A stretch of DNA of 64,000 nt from Pseudomonas nunensis (GTDB lineage: Bacteria; Pseudomonadota; Gammaproteobacteria; Pseudomonadales; Pseudomonadaceae): contig NZ_CP101125.1 of assembly GCF_024296925.1 (NCBI RefSeq), positions 5,024,501 through 5,088,500 on the forward strand, given 5' to 3'. Numbering within the stretch: the first letter of the stretch is position 1; every line of letters begins with the position of its first letter. Under the pieces are notes generated by a model that made no database searches, was not told where the DNA came from, and saw only the letters and a list, made by a program, of their open reading frames with translations. Shown piece by piece: positions 24,375 to 34,680 of this stretch. The translations under genes and the position numbers were made by a program.

Positions 24375-25310
24375 TCAGCGTTTTTCGATACGGAACCCAA
24401 ACCGCGGAAAGTGCACATGCACCACACCCGCACGCTCATCTTCGCGCCGCAAAATCAATTCCTCACGTCCCGCAAACACCAGCTCACCGACCACCGGATC
24501 ACAGCCATAATCGGTCGCCGCAATCACCACCTGCTGGCCCGCCTCAAAGCCGTTAGGCTCGTCGAACGCTTCATCCGGCAACGCAGAGGGCGTGGCATTG
24601 CGCGACACCTCCAGTGCCTCCTCGGCCGTCATCTCGCTGAACGCGCCATGACCAAACCCCATCACCCGCCCGAACCACGCCGACACCGCCGGATACGCAT
24701 CAACCAATGGCGCAGTGACAGGTGTGGCCTTGAGAAACCACAAACAATGCGCCAGTGAAAAATCGGCAATCGATGGCTCGCCGAACAGAAAATCACCCTG
24801 CTCACGCTGAAGCTGCAATTCCAGGCGTCCCATGATCGTCGGCCACTGGTGCAGCGCCTGTTCCGCCGACAACTTCCTCGCACTGCCACCGCTGAACAAC
24901 CCGGCGCGATCGGCCAGGAAGGCCTTGATCGCTTCCGGCGGCAACTTGCCGAAGCGCACCGCGACTGATTCCGGCTGGAACACCAGGCTCACCGCATGTT
25001 GGAAAACCACCGAATCGACCCACGTGGCGAAGGTCGCGGCGATCATTTCCTGACCTTCCGGGAAAAACGCCGGCAAGGCTTTTTCCTGTTCCAGACGCCG
25101 GGCGATCAATGCGGTATCGCAATAAATATCGGCACCGATCTGCAACACCGGCGTCTTGCGATAGCCACCGGTCAGCGCGGTCAGGTCAGGTTTCGGCATC
25201 ACCGGCGAGATCTTCACCGAGCGCCACGACAGCCCTTTGAAACCCAGCAGCAGGCGGGCCTTTTCGGCGAAGGGGGAAGTCGGGTAGTTGTGAAGAATCA
25301 GCTCTGACAT
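24375..25310 (-). CDS. Glutathione S-transferase family protein with C-terminal extension
   Basis: The 311-residue protein begins with a thioredoxin-like GST N-domain (MSELILHNYPTSPFAEKARL, then KTPVLQIG with the cis-Pro) followed by an all-helical C-domain with FLFGEPSIADFSLAHCLWF. Residues from about 235 on form an additional beta-rich tail (GQQVVIAATDYGCDPVVGELV) not found in ordinary GSTs of about 210 residues. The substrate is unknown. Confidence 0.9.
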   Translation of the reverse strand: MSELILHNYPTSPFAEKARLLLGFKGLSWRSVKISPVMPKPDLTALTGGYRKTPVLQIGADIYCDTALIARRLEQEKALPAFFPEGQEMIAATFATWVDSVVFQHAVSLVFQPESVAVRFGKLPPEAIKAFLADRAGLFSGGSARKLSAEQALHQWPTIMGRLELQLQREQGDFLFGEPSIADFSLAHCLWFLKATPVTAPLVDAYPAVSAWFGRVMGFGHGAFSEMTAEEALEVSRNATPSALPDEAFDEPNGFEAGQQVVIAATDYGCDPVVGELVFAGREELILRREDERAGVVHVHFPRFGFRIEKR

Positions 25311-25394
25311 GCTCGGCTCCGCCGCTCGGATAAGGAGCTGGCAGCTTAGCGCGCAATCGGCGGGCGGCCTACGGCTGCGCCTGATGGGAACTTA

Positions 25395-25703
25395 TCAGTC
25401 AGATTGATAAGTCAGCACCAGGCATTCCTTGGCGCTTTTCTTGAGCTTCTTGATCAACCGTTCCTGGCGCAGCGCTTCGCTTTTATCGCGACAGAGTTCG
25501 GTGTAGACCAGCGCCATGGCCGGGCTGGAAAGGAAAAACCGCGCGCCCTTGCCGCTTTGGTGCTTGGCAAAGCGGCGCACCGGATCGTCGCTGATCCCGC
25601 AGTAGAGCGAACCATTGGCCGCGCGAACGAGGTAGACGAACCAGGGTTTGCTGGCAGGCATCAGTTCGACGGCAAGGACGGGAGATTCGCTCAGGGTGTT
25701 CAC
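25395..25703 (-). CDS. GIY-YIG nuclease-like protein (UPF0213 type)
   Basis: The 102-residue protein has the GIY-YIG half-motifs as VYLVR and [17 protein letters not shown] and the basic [17 protein letters not shown] stretch. UvrC-like nuclease fold is expected; the cellular role of these small family members is unknown. The start is GTG (25701-25703) unless translation begins at ATG codon 15 ([12 protein letters not shown]). Confidence 0.9.
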   Translation of the reverse strand: MNTLSESPVLAVELMPASKPWFVYLVRAANGSLYCGISDDPVRRFAKHQSGKGARFFLSSPAMALVYTELCRDKSEALRQERLIKKLKKSAKECLVLTYQSD

Positions 25704-25743
25704 GTGACGATCAAGGCTTGAAAGGAAACAAGCCGCGATCTTA

Positions 25744-26214
25744 TCAGCGACTGGCCTGGAATGCCTTCAGCCCCTTCAAGGCCTGGGCGCGAACGGCGTT
25801 GCGCACCAGCGGCGTCCAGCCCAACAACAGGCCTTTGGTGCCCAGCGCCTGACGCGACCAACGCCACAGGTCGAAGCTGTCGTGGTGCTCGCAAATCTTG
25901 CCATCGCGAAACACAAAGCGCGCCTGGATGTCGTTGACCACGGTGTTGCCGGTCTGGCTGAACAGATACGTCGCCACCCAATGGGCGCCGCCCGTACGCT
26001 CATCGCTGCGCACGTTATCGAAGGTCAGGGAAAAGTCTTTCGCACGGGTCGTGAGCATGCGCCACATGTCACCGGCATCGCGGCCGCGCAACTCACCGAA
26101 CGCCGGATCACTGAACACCACATCGTCGGTGTAGCAAGCGGCCATCGCCTCGGCATCCAGCCGCTGGAAGGCCTGGTAGAAACGGGTGATCAAGGCGTTG
26201 TGGGCATCGCTCAT
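25744..26214 (-). CDS. NTF2-like (SnoaL/nuclear transport factor 2 family) protein
   Basis: From ATG 26212-26214, preceded by GCAGGGAGCC, the protein has 156 residues. It is a cone-shaped NTF2-like fold: [51 protein letters not shown] and [16 protein letters not shown]. Such proteins are enzymes or ligand carriers of many kinds; no specific reaction can be inferred. An upstream in-frame start adds 20 residues without a ribosome site. Confidence 0.9.
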   Translation of the reverse strand: MSDAHNALITRFYQAFQRLDAEAMAACYTDDVVFSDPAFGELRGRDAGDMWRMLTTRAKDFSLTFDNVRSDERTGGAHWVATYLFSQTGNTVVNDIQARFVFRDGKICEHHDSFDLWRWSRQALGTKGLLLGWTPLVRNAVRAQALKGLKAFQASR

Positions 26215-26325
26215 GGGCAGGCTCCCTGCATTATCAAAATGGCTACAAAAGATTGCCTGCACGATAGTCTGCAAATACTCACAAGACCACTGGCATTCGT
26301 GGGCCGAATGCCAGCAGTGCGTAAA

Positions 26326-27633
26326 TCAGACTTTTTCGCTGTTCACCTGAACGTACAGCGAACGCCCGGCGCCGAGGCCGGCGATGATCGCGCCGAGACC
26401 GATGATGCCGAAGATCCAGCCCAGCGCATTCCAGCCGCCGGTCAAGTCGTGGACGATGCCGACGGCAAACGGCCCCATGGACGCCAGTGTGTAACCGAAA
26501 CCCTGGGCCATGCTCGACAGGTTGGCGGCCACGTGGGAATCCCGCGAGCGCAACACGATCAGGGTCAGCGCCAGACTGAACGTGCCGCCCTGCCCCAGGC
26601 CCAGCAGGATTGCCCAGCCCCACAGACCTTCGATCGGCGCGTAGAGACAGCCGAACAAGCCGCCGAGGGTCAGCAACATCACGATGACAATCGCCAGTCG
26701 CTGGTCTTTACCGCGCGTTGCAAGCCACGGCGCAGCCAACGAACTGGCCAACTGGATGATTACCGAGCCCGAAAGTACGAGACCTGCCTGGGTCGGCGTC
26801 AGTCCACGGCCGATCAGGATCGACGGCAACCAGCCGAACACGATGTAGGCCAGGGACGATTGCAGGCCCATATAAAGCGTCACTTGCCAAGCCAATGGAT
26901 CGCGCAACAGGCCGCGAACCCGATAGGCGACGTTATGCGAGCCGTGTTTCTGCCCCACTTGCGGCAACCAGAAAATCGCCGCGACCACTGCCGGCACCGC
27001 CCAGAAACCCAGACCCAGCACCCAGCTCTTGTCGAAATGTTCACTCAACGGCACGGTCGCCCCCGCCGCCATCGCCGCGCCCAGGCACAGGGCCATGGTG
27101 TAGACGCCGGTCATGGTGCCGGCCTGTTTCGGGAAGTCGCGTTTGACGATGCCGGGCAGCAACACGCCAATCACACCGATGCTGGCCCCGGCCAACACAC
27201 TGCCGGCAAACAGGCCGATTTCACCGAAGGAACTGCGCAGGATGATCCCGCCAGCCAACACCAGCAAAATCCCCAGCACCACGCGCTCAGCGCCAAAGCG
27301 CCGGGCCAGGAGCGGCGCCAGTGGCGCGAACAAGCCTAGGCAGAGCACCGGCAACGTGGTCAGCAAACCGGCTTCAGCCGCCGATAAACCGAGGGTCTTC
27401 GACACCTCGCTGAGCATCGGCGCCATGCTCGACAGCGCCGGACGCAGGTTCAGCGCCACCAGGATCAGCCCCAGCAGCAACAGCCATGGCCGGCGCAGAA
27501 TCGGGTGACTTTGCTGGACCTGTTCGTCATCGGCCTCGGCATCGATCAGCAGCTCTTCGAGCTCCGACGTGCGCTTGGGTTGTGGGAGGTTGCTGGGATT
27601 GGCAGGCATGGAATTCTCGGTTTCAAGGTTCAT
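26326..27633 (-). CDS. MFS transporter, CynX/NimT family
   Basis: The 435 residues comprise a hydrophilic N-terminal tail of about 45 residues and 12 predicted membrane segments of the major facilitator superfamily. RPALSSMAPMLSEVS and FAPLAPLLARRFGAERVV resemble the CynX/NimT (cyanate/2-nitroimidazole) branch. The substrate cannot be read from sequence. The first ATG lies 11 bp inside the GntR gene; a second at 27607-27609 would avoid overlap. Coexpression with the GntR regulator is likely. Confidence 0.92.
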   Translation of the reverse strand: MNLETENSMPANPSNLPQPKRTSELEELLIDAEADDEQVQQSHPILRRPWLLLLGLILVALNLRPALSSMAPMLSEVSKTLGLSAAEAGLLTTLPVLCLGLFAPLAPLLARRFGAERVVLGILLVLAGGIILRSSFGEIGLFAGSVLAGASIGVIGVLLPGIVKRDFPKQAGTMTGVYTMALCLGAAMAAGATVPLSEHFDKSWVLGLGFWAVPAVVAAIFWLPQVGQKHGSHNVAYRVRGLLRDPLAWQVTLYMGLQSSLAYIVFGWLPSILIGRGLTPTQAGLVLSGSVIIQLASSLAAPWLATRGKDQRLAIVIVMLLTLGGLFGCLYAPIEGLWGWAILLGLGQGGTFSLALTLIVLRSRDSHVAANLSSMAQGFGYTLASMGPFAVGIVHDLTGGWNALGWIFGIIGLGAIIAGLGAGRSLYVQVNSEKV

Positions 27634-28282
27634 TGATCAACTGCCTCGACAGGGCTTTGGCCCGTTCCGGGTCGCGTTGCTCGACGGCATCCAGCAGTTC
27701 GATATGCAGATCGAACACCTCTTGGCGTCGCGGGAAAATGTTCAGGCTCTGGCGCAATTGCGCGCCGACGATGCTGGAGAAATAGCGATACAGCTCGCTG
27801 AGGGTCGGGTTGTGCGCGGCGTCCACCAGACGGCGGTGGAACACCAGGTCGCAGGCGATGTAGCTATCGAGATCGCCATGGTAATGACTGCCGCTGACGC
27901 CCAAGGCTTCGCGCAATGCGACCAAGTCTTCATCAGTGCGGCGCAAGGCAGCCAGGCCAATGGCCTCGACTTCCAGAATGTGCCGGGTTTCCCGGGCCTG
28001 TTCATGCGTGCATTGCGACAAGGCTTTCATGGTGTCGAGCGGATCGATCACCGCCCGCAGGTAACTGCCGTCGCCCTGGCGGATCTCGATCAACCCGGAA
28101 AACGCCAACACGCGCATGGCTTCACGCACGGTGTTGCGGCTGATGCCCAGCTCGGCGGACAGCTCGGGCTCGGTGGGTAAACGCTGGCCAACGGTCCAGA
28201 CGCCTCGGGTAATGCGCAGGCGCAACTGGTCCAGGGCCTGATCGACCAGGGATCGCTTAACGAGTGGAGAAATGTCTGACAT
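27623..28282 (-). CDS. GntR-family regulator, FadR subfamily (FCD domain)
   Basis: The ATG at 28280-28282 gives 219 residues (MSDISPLVKRSLVDQALDQL). The winged helix is clear in VGQRLPTEPELSAELGISRN and TVREAMRVLAFSGLIEIRQG, followed by an all-helical FCD ligand domain from about residue 90. Members respond to small organic acids. It abuts the MFS transporter gene and probably controls it; no operator was identified. A start 21 bp upstream is possible. Confidence 0.93.
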   Translation of the reverse strand: MSDISPLVKRSLVDQALDQLRLRITRGVWTVGQRLPTEPELSAELGISRNTVREAMRVLAFSGLIEIRQGDGSYLRAVIDPLDTMKALSQCTHEQARETRHILEVEAIGLAALRRTDEDLVALREALGVSGSHYHGDLDSYIACDLVFHRRLVDAAHNPTLSELYRYFSSIVGAQLRQSLNIFPRRQEVFDLHIELLDAVEQRDPERAKALSRQLINEP

Positions 28283-28401
28283 AGGATTCGCCCTTTCATC
28301 CAATCATAGGATGAATTTTCTGACATGTTAGTCAGCTCCGTGTAGGACGGCAACCGCCTACCGTCAAAGCAGCAACATTCAGAGGGATTTTCGATTGGTC
28401 A

Positions 28402-28424
28402 AAATTACCCTTTAAGGGTAATTT
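28402..28424. promoter_or_regulatory. Perfect 11+1+11 palindrome, probable MqsA operator
   Basis: AAATTACCCTT (28402-28412) is exactly complementary to AAGGGTAATTT (28414-28424) with one centre base. E. coli MqsA binds palindromes of the form TAACCT-N3-AGGTTA; the present TTACCCTTTAAGGGTAA is close in form. It lies 24 bp before mqsR and may overlap a promoter (TTGGTC at 28395, GTAATT at 28418). Confidence 0.7.
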
Positions 28425-28448
28425 CAGGGATAGGGTTTACCGCTTCTT

Positions 28449-28760
28449 ATGGAAAAGAACACGCCCCACTACGCCTTGTCCGTCATTAAGGATGAGGTCC
28501 GCAGGCAAGGAGCCAAAGCGTTTACACACGTCGCATTGAGTTCCGGCAAGCGAATGGGATTGGCCCTGCGAGATATGGAGTCAGTCATTTGTTCGCTGGA
28601 GCGCCGGATGCTCTACAAGTCGATGACGTGCTACACCGATCACCGAAACTGGCAAGACGTCTACCACACAAACTTTCACGACATGGAGCTCTACATCAAA
28701 GTGACCTACTGCTCCAACGGAGGGCCCCCTGTGATCTCTTTCAAGGAGAAACAAGTATGA
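28449..28760 (+). CDS. mqsR: MqsR-type mRNA interferase toxin
   Basis: MqsR is a RelE-fold endoribonuclease that cuts mRNA at GCU/GCA sites in E. coli. The 103-residue protein keeps the family pattern MEKNTPHYALSVIKDEVR, MLYKSMTCYTDHRNWQDVY and the terminal VISFKEK. Lys57, Gln69 and Tyr82 correspond to the catalytic K56, Q68 and Y81 of E. coli MqsR. Toxin precedes antitoxin, as in E. coli. No strong ribosome site is visible before ATG 28449. The stop overlaps the mqsA start (ATGA). Confidence 0.93.
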   Translation: MEKNTPHYALSVIKDEVRRQGAKAFTHVALSSGKRMGLALRDMESVICSLERRMLYKSMTCYTDHRNWQDVYHTNFHDMELYIKVTYCSNGGPPVISFKEKQV

Positions 28761-29245
28761 ACACGCGGCAATGCATGAGTTGTGGCGCTCACGACGCAAT
28801 GCAACATTTCGAAGGTCGCAGTCTCAGTGTCGACTACAAGAACGTTTCACGATGGGTGCACGATATAGCCGGCTGGGAGTGCAAGGTCTGCAGTGAAATC
28901 ATTTTTGATAACGATACCGACAGCGCCGAGCGCTACTCCGACGTTGGCGACAAATTGCTCAAAGATTGTTTTCAGATCATGGGCACCGAGATGAAACGCA
29001 TCCGACGCAAACTGCACCTCACGCAAAAGGAAGCGGTGAAACTGCTTTCCGGCGCTGGGCACAACGCGTTTTCACGATACGAGCGCGGCGAACTGCAACC
29101 GCCTCAAGCGTTGTTTACGCTGATGCGCTTGCTGGATCGTCATCCTCACTTGCTGGTTGAAATACAAGCGATGAACGAAGGCACTGACTTGAAACGGCTA
29201 CTGGCCGCACGCTTTCCGGAACAGGAAACGGTGTTGGCGTCCTGA
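28757..29245 (+). CDS. mqsA: MqsA-type antitoxin and autorepressor
   Basis: MqsA binds and neutralises MqsR and represses the operon. The 162 residues contain an N-terminal zinc domain with Cys6, Cys9, Cys42 and Cys45 and a C-terminal HTH (LTQKEAVKLLSGAGHNAFSR), with NAFSRYE at 103-109 matching the DNA-contact segment of E. coli MqsA. It is longer than E. coli MqsA (131), mainly through a C-terminal tail after HPHLLVEIQ. AAGGAGAAACAAGT precedes the start. A terminator follows. Confidence 0.94.
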   Translation: MNTRQCMSCGAHDAMQHFEGRSLSVDYKNVSRWVHDIAGWECKVCSEIIFDNDTDSAERYSDVGDKLLKDCFQIMGTEMKRIRRKLHLTQKEAVKLLSGAGHNAFSRYERGELQPPQALFTLMRLLDRHPHLLVEIQAMNEGTDLKRLLAARFPEQETVLAS

Positions 29246-29265
29246 CCCTAAACACCAGACAAAAC

Positions 29266-29289
29266 AAACCCGGAGCTCAGTCCGGGTTT
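29266..29289. terminator. Terminator between mqsA and aapP
   Basis: AAACCCGGA (29266-29274) pairs with TCCGGGTTT (29281-29289); it can serve both converging transcripts. Confidence 0.82.
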
Positions 29290-29309
29290 ATTTCACTGCC
29301 TGACTTCGA

Positions 29310-30074
29310 TCAATGCAAAATCTGGCTCAAGAACAACTTGGTCCGATCATTCTGCGGATTATCGAAGAAGTCGTTCGGCGCTGCCTGCTCAACAATCTCC
29401 CCTTTGTCCATGAAGATCACGCGATTCGCCACGGTACGAGCGAAGCCCATTTCGTGGGTTACGCAAAGCATGGTCATGCCGTCTTCGGCCAGGCCGATCA
29501 TGGTGTCCAACACCTCTTTCACCATCTCAGGGTCGAGTGCCGAAGTCGGTTCGTCGAACAGCATGATTTTCGGTTTCATGCACAGCGCACGGGCAATCGC
29601 CACACGCTGTTGCTGACCGCCGGACAGTTGCCCCGGGAATTTATGCGCCTGCTCCGGAATGCGTACGCGTTCCAGGTAGTGCATGGCGATTTCTTCGGCC
29701 TTGCGTTTCGGCATCTTGCGCACCCACATCGGCGCCAACGTGCAGTTCTGCAGGATGGTCAGGTGCGGGAACAGGTTGAAGTGCTGGAACACCATGCCGA
29801 CTTCACGGCGGATCGCTTCGATCTGCTTGAGGTCGTTGGTCAGTTCCACGCCATCGACCACGATGCGACCCTGCTGGTGTTCTTCCAGGCGATTAAGGCA
29901 ACGGATGGTGGTGGATTTGCCGGAACCCGACGGGCCGCACAGGACGATACGCTCGCCCTGCTTGACGTTCAGGTTGATGTCTTTCAACACGTGGAACTGG
30001 CCGTACCACTTGTTTACACCCTGCATCTGAATAATGCCTTCAGGGCTCACAGGCTGTTTGATCGCTTCGCTCAT
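29310..30074 (-). CDS. aapP: General amino-acid ABC transporter, ATP-binding subunit
   Basis: The 254-residue ATPase powers the AapJQMP importer at the inner membrane. It shows Walker [11 protein letters not shown]-loop [12 protein letters not shown], the signature [15 protein letters not shown] and Walker [15 protein letters not shown]. The ATG at 30072-30074 is preferred to the GTG one codon earlier. It is the last gene of the operon, starting 10 bp after aapM. Confidence 0.96.
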   Translation of the reverse strand: MSEAIKQPVSPEGIIQMQGVNKWYGQFHVLKDINLNVKQGERIVLCGPSGSGKSTTIRCLNRLEEHQQGRIVVDGVELTNDLKQIEAIRREVGMVFQHFNLFPHLTILQNCTLAPMWVRKMPKRKAEEIAMHYLERVRIPEQAHKFPGQLSGGQQQRVAIARALCMKPKIMLFDEPTSALDPEMVKEVLDTMIGLAEDGMTMLCVTHEMGFARTVANRVIFMDKGEIVEQAAPNDFFDNPQNDRTKLFLSQILH

Positions 30075-30084
30075 CACTTAACTC

Positions 30085-31182
30085 CTAACGCTTGTGGCCA
30101 GTGTCCAGCTTACGTTCCAAATGCATGGAGTAGCGGGACATACCAAAACAGAAAATCCAGAACACCAGGGCCGCGAACACGTAGCCTTCGGTCGCCATGC
30201 CCAACCATTTCGGGTCGGCGGCGGCTTGCTTGACGCTGTTGAGCAGGTCGAACAGGCCGATGATGATCACCAGGCTGGTGTCCTTGAACAGCGCAATGAA
30301 GGTGTTGACGATGCCAGGAATCACCAGCTTCAGGGCTTGCGGCAGAATCACCAGGCCCATGCTGCGCCAGTAACCGAGGCCCATCGCTGCGGCCGCTTCG
30401 TACTGACCTTTAGGGATCGCTTGCAGACCACCGCGCACCACTTCGGCCACGTAGGCGGACTGGAACAGGATCACGCCGATCAGGGCCCGCAGCAGTTTGT
30501 CGAAGTTCATGCCTTCAGGCAGGAACAACGGCAGCATCACCGAGGACATGAACAGCACCGTGATCAACGGCACGCCGCGCCAGAATTCGATGAAGGTCAC
30601 GCAGACCACCCGAATCGCCGGCATGTTGGAACGACGACCCAGCGCCAGGACGATCCCCAGCGGCAACGCACCGGCAATACCGACGGTGGCGATCACCAGG
30701 GTCAGCATCAGGCCGCCCCATTGGCTGGTCGCCACGTTGGTCATGCCGAAGATGCCGCCATGCAACAGGAAGTAGGCAATGATCGGGTAGGCCACCAGGA
30801 AGCTCAGCCCGTACACCGCTTTACGGTGGAAACGCGAGATGAACAACGGTGCCACGCCAATGACCGCCAGCCACACGGTCAGGTCCACACGCCAGCGCAG
30901 TTCCGGCGGGTAGTAGCCGTACATGAACTGGCCGAAACGCTGCTGGATGAACACCCAGCAGGCGCCTTCCTTGGTGCAGTCGGCGCGGGTGGTGCCGACC
31001 CAGTTGGCGTCCAGGATCGCCCAATGCAGCAGCGGCGGAACCACCAGGTAGATCAGGTAGAACGCGAACAGGGTCAGCAGCGTGTTGATCCAGCTGGAGA
31101 ACATGTTGGCGCGCATCCATGCCACGACACCGATGCTACTGCTCGGTGGAGGCATGTCAGGCTTGAAAGTATGAGTACTCAT
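30085..31182 (-). CDS. aapM: General amino-acid ABC transporter permease AapM
   Basis: The 365-residue inner-membrane permease has about eight membrane segments. The C-terminal half holds the HisMQ-type permease domain with the ATPase contact loop (GLQAIPKGQYEAAAAMGLGY). The N-terminal half has extra helices and a periplasmic loop with RADCTKEGACWVFIQQRFGQ, typical of AapM. It pairs with AapQ. Confidence 0.95.
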   Translation of the reverse strand: MSTHTFKPDMPPPSSSIGVVAWMRANMFSSWINTLLTLFAFYLIYLVVPPLLHWAILDANWVGTTRADCTKEGACWVFIQQRFGQFMYGYYPPELRWRVDLTVWLAVIGVAPLFISRFHRKAVYGLSFLVAYPIIAYFLLHGGIFGMTNVATSQWGGLMLTLVIATVGIAGALPLGIVLALGRRSNMPAIRVVCVTFIEFWRGVPLITVLFMSSVMLPLFLPEGMNFDKLLRALIGVILFQSAYVAEVVRGGLQAIPKGQYEAAAAMGLGYWRSMGLVILPQALKLVIPGIVNTFIALFKDTSLVIIIGLFDLLNSVKQAAADPKWLGMATEGYVFAALVFWIFCFGMSRYSMHLERKLDTGHKR

Positions 31183-31192
31183 GCGCTTTTCC

Positions 31193-32374
31193 TTACCGCT
31201 CGATCAGCGCAATGCGCTTGTTGTACCAGTTCATCAGCAGGGAAATGCTGATACTGATCGCCAGGTACACGCTCATGGTGATCGCAATCACCTCGATCGC
31301 CTGCCCGGTCTGGTTCAGCACCGTACCGGCAAACAACGAGACCATTTCCGGATAACCGATACCGGCCGCCAGCGAGGAGTTCTTCGCCAGGTTCAGGTAT
31401 TGGCTGGTCAGTGGCGGGATGATCACGCGCAGGGCTTGCGGGATGATCACCTTGCGCAGGGTCGGACCGTTGCGCAGCCCCAGGGAGCGCGCCGCTTCGG
31501 TCTGGCCGTGGCTGACCGACTTGATGCCCGAACGCACGATCTCGGCGATAAACGCCGCGGTGTACACGGTCAGGGCCAGGGTCAACGCCAGCAGTTCCGG
31601 GATCAGTACCCAGCCACCGACAAAGTTGAAGCCTTGCAGCTTCGGCAGTTCCCAGTGCAGCGGAGCACCGAAGACCAGCGCGCACAGCGCCGGGATCACC
31701 AGGAACAGCGCCAGGCCGACCCAGAACTTGTGGAACGGTACGCCGGTCGCTTCGAAGCGTTTGTTGGCCCAGCGAGCCATCAGCACGATAGCGACGATGG
31801 CCACCACGACACTGACCACGAACGCCCAGAACCCGTCCGCCATTTGCGCGGCCGGCATGTTCAGGCCACGGCTGCTGACGAAGAAGGTGTCGCCGAAGTT
31901 ATGGCTGGCACGCGGCCCAGGCATGGTCAGGAACACCGCGAAGTACCAGAACAGGATTTGCAGCAGCGGCGGAATATTACGGAAGACTTCCACGTAAACC
32001 GTCGCCAGCTTGCTGATGATCCAGTTCGGCGACAGCCGTGCCACGCCGACGATGAAGCCGAGGATGGTCGCCAGGACCACGCCGATGACAGTTACCAGCA
32101 GGGTGTTGAGCAGACCGATGACAAACACCCGGGCATACGTGTCCGATTCGGTGTAGTCGATCAGGTGTTGAGCGATGCCGAACCCGGCACTGCGATCCAG
32201 AAAACTGAAGCCGGAGGTAATGCCCCGGTGTTGCAGGTTGGTTTGCGTATTGTCGAACAGATACCAGCCCATCGCGACGACCGCGACAATCGTGATGATC
32301 TGAAATAGCCACGCACGCACTTTCGGATCGCTGAGGCTGAGCCTCTGCTTTGGTGCGCCGATTGATTTTTGCAT
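31193..32374 (-). CDS. aapQ: General amino-acid ABC transporter permease AapQ
   Basis: The 393-residue permease carries membrane segments near 27-45 and 85-110 and a C-terminal permease domain with the EAA-like loop SVSHGQTEAARSLGLRNGPT. The large periplasmic segment and length are as expected for AapQ. It starts 65 bp after aapJ, with a perfect hairpin in that gap, and lies 10 bp before aapM. Confidence 0.95.
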   Translation of the reverse strand: MQKSIGAPKQRLSLSDPKVRAWLFQIITIVAVVAMGWYLFDNTQTNLQHRGITSGFSFLDRSAGFGIAQHLIDYTESDTYARVFVIGLLNTLLVTVIGVVLATILGFIVGVARLSPNWIISKLATVYVEVFRNIPPLLQILFWYFAVFLTMPGPRASHNFGDTFFVSSRGLNMPAAQMADGFWAFVVSVVVAIVAIVLMARWANKRFEATGVPFHKFWVGLALFLVIPALCALVFGAPLHWELPKLQGFNFVGGWVLIPELLALTLALTVYTAAFIAEIVRSGIKSVSHGQTEAARSLGLRNGPTLRKVIIPQALRVIIPPLTSQYLNLAKNSSLAAGIGYPEMVSLFAGTVLNQTGQAIEVIAITMSVYLAISISISLLMNWYNKRIALIER

Positions 32375-32405
32375 GAAGTGCCCCGGAAATAATGGAACAG
32401 AACAT

Positions 32406-32430
32406 CACCCGGTGGTTGGCCCACCGGGTG
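32406..32430 (-). promoter_or_regulatory. Hairpin between aapJ and aapQ
   Basis: CACCCGGTGG (32406-32415) and CCACCGGGTG (32421-32430) form a perfect 10-bp stem with a 5-base loop and no T-run. In ABC operons such a structure usually protects the binding-protein mRNA and lowers permease expression. Confidence 0.7.
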
Positions 32431-32439
32431 ACAGAACCA

Positions 32440-33471
32440 TCAGCGCACTGGTGGTGCGTATTGAATGCCGCCGTTGGTCCACAGGGCGTTCAAGCCACGG
32501 TCGATTTCCAGCGGAGTGCCTTTGCCGAGGTTTTTCTCGAAGATTTCGCCGTAGTTACCGACTTGGGAAACGATCTTGACGACCCAATCCTTAGGCAGTT
32601 TCAGATCTTTGCCGTATTCGCCGTCAGCACCCAACATACGGGCAACGTCCGGGTTCTTGGTGGACTTGGCTTCAGCCAGAACGTTTTTCGAAGAGATACC
32701 GGCTTCTTCGGTGTTCAGCAGTGCGTAGCCAACCCAGCGAACGATCGCCAGCCACTCGTCGTCGCCGTTACGTACGACTGGACCCAGTGGTTCTTTGGAG
32801 ATGGTTTCTGGCAGAACCACGTAGTCTTTTGGCGAAGCCAGCTTGCTGCGTTGTGCGTACAGTTGCGATTTGTCGGAGGTCAGCACGTCGCAACGACCGG
32901 ATTCCAGCGACTTGGCGCTTTCATCGGAGGTGTCGAAAGTGATCGGGGTGTATTTCAGGTTGTTGGCGCGGAAGTAGTCGGAAACGTTCAGCTCGGTGGT
33001 GGTACCGGCTTGAATGCAGATGGTTGCACCGTCCAGTTCCTTGGCACTTTTCACGCCCAGCTTGCTGTTGGCCAGGAAGCCAACGCCGTCGTAGTAAGTA
33101 ATGAAGCCAGGGAATTTCAGGCCCATGCCCGCGTCACGGGAACTGGTCATGGTGGTGTTACGCGAAAGAATGTCGATTTCGCCAGACTGCAGCGCGGTGA
33201 AACGCTCCTTGGCGTTCAACTGGCTGAACTTGACCTTGGTAGCGTCGCCGAACACAGCGGCTGCCACAGCGCGGCAGACGTCAGCGTCGATCCCGAGGAT
33301 CTTGCCGGTGGAGTCCGGAACCGAGAAACCCGGCAGACCGTCACTCACGCCGCACTGAATGAAACCTTTTTTCTGCACTGCATCCAGGGTTGCACCCGCC
33401 TGAGCGAACCCACTGACACCGAGCACTGCGGCTGCAGTCACGATAGCCAGGGTGGATTTCAACATTTTCAT
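32440..33471 (-). CDS. aapJ: General amino-acid ABC transporter, periplasmic binding protein
   Basis: The 343-residue protein captures L-amino acids in the periplasm for AapQMP. A signal peptide (MKMLKSTLAIVTAAAVLGVS, cleavage near AQA/G) precedes a family-3 binding domain with DGLPGFSVPDSTGKILGIDA and LSRNTTMTSSRDAGMG. The first gene of the operon, transcribed from the 468-bp gap upstream. Confidence 0.96.
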   Translation of the reverse strand: MKMLKSTLAIVTAAAVLGVSGFAQAGATLDAVQKKGFIQCGVSDGLPGFSVPDSTGKILGIDADVCRAVAAAVFGDATKVKFSQLNAKERFTALQSGEIDILSRNTTMTSSRDAGMGLKFPGFITYYDGVGFLANSKLGVKSAKELDGATICIQAGTTTELNVSDYFRANNLKYTPITFDTSDESAKSLESGRCDVLTSDKSQLYAQRSKLASPKDYVVLPETISKEPLGPVVRNGDDEWLAIVRWVGYALLNTEEAGISSKNVLAEAKSTKNPDVARMLGADGEYGKDLKLPKDWVVKIVSQVGNYGEIFEKNLGKGTPLEIDRGLNALWTNGGIQYAPPVR

Positions 33472-34596
<1,125 letters not shown>

Positions 34597-34680
34597 TACC
34601 TATCCTTTGATCATCCCGCTACGCCGCGCCTGATTCTTGCATTACACTGGCCGGCGTACATTCCTTAACCAATTGATGAG

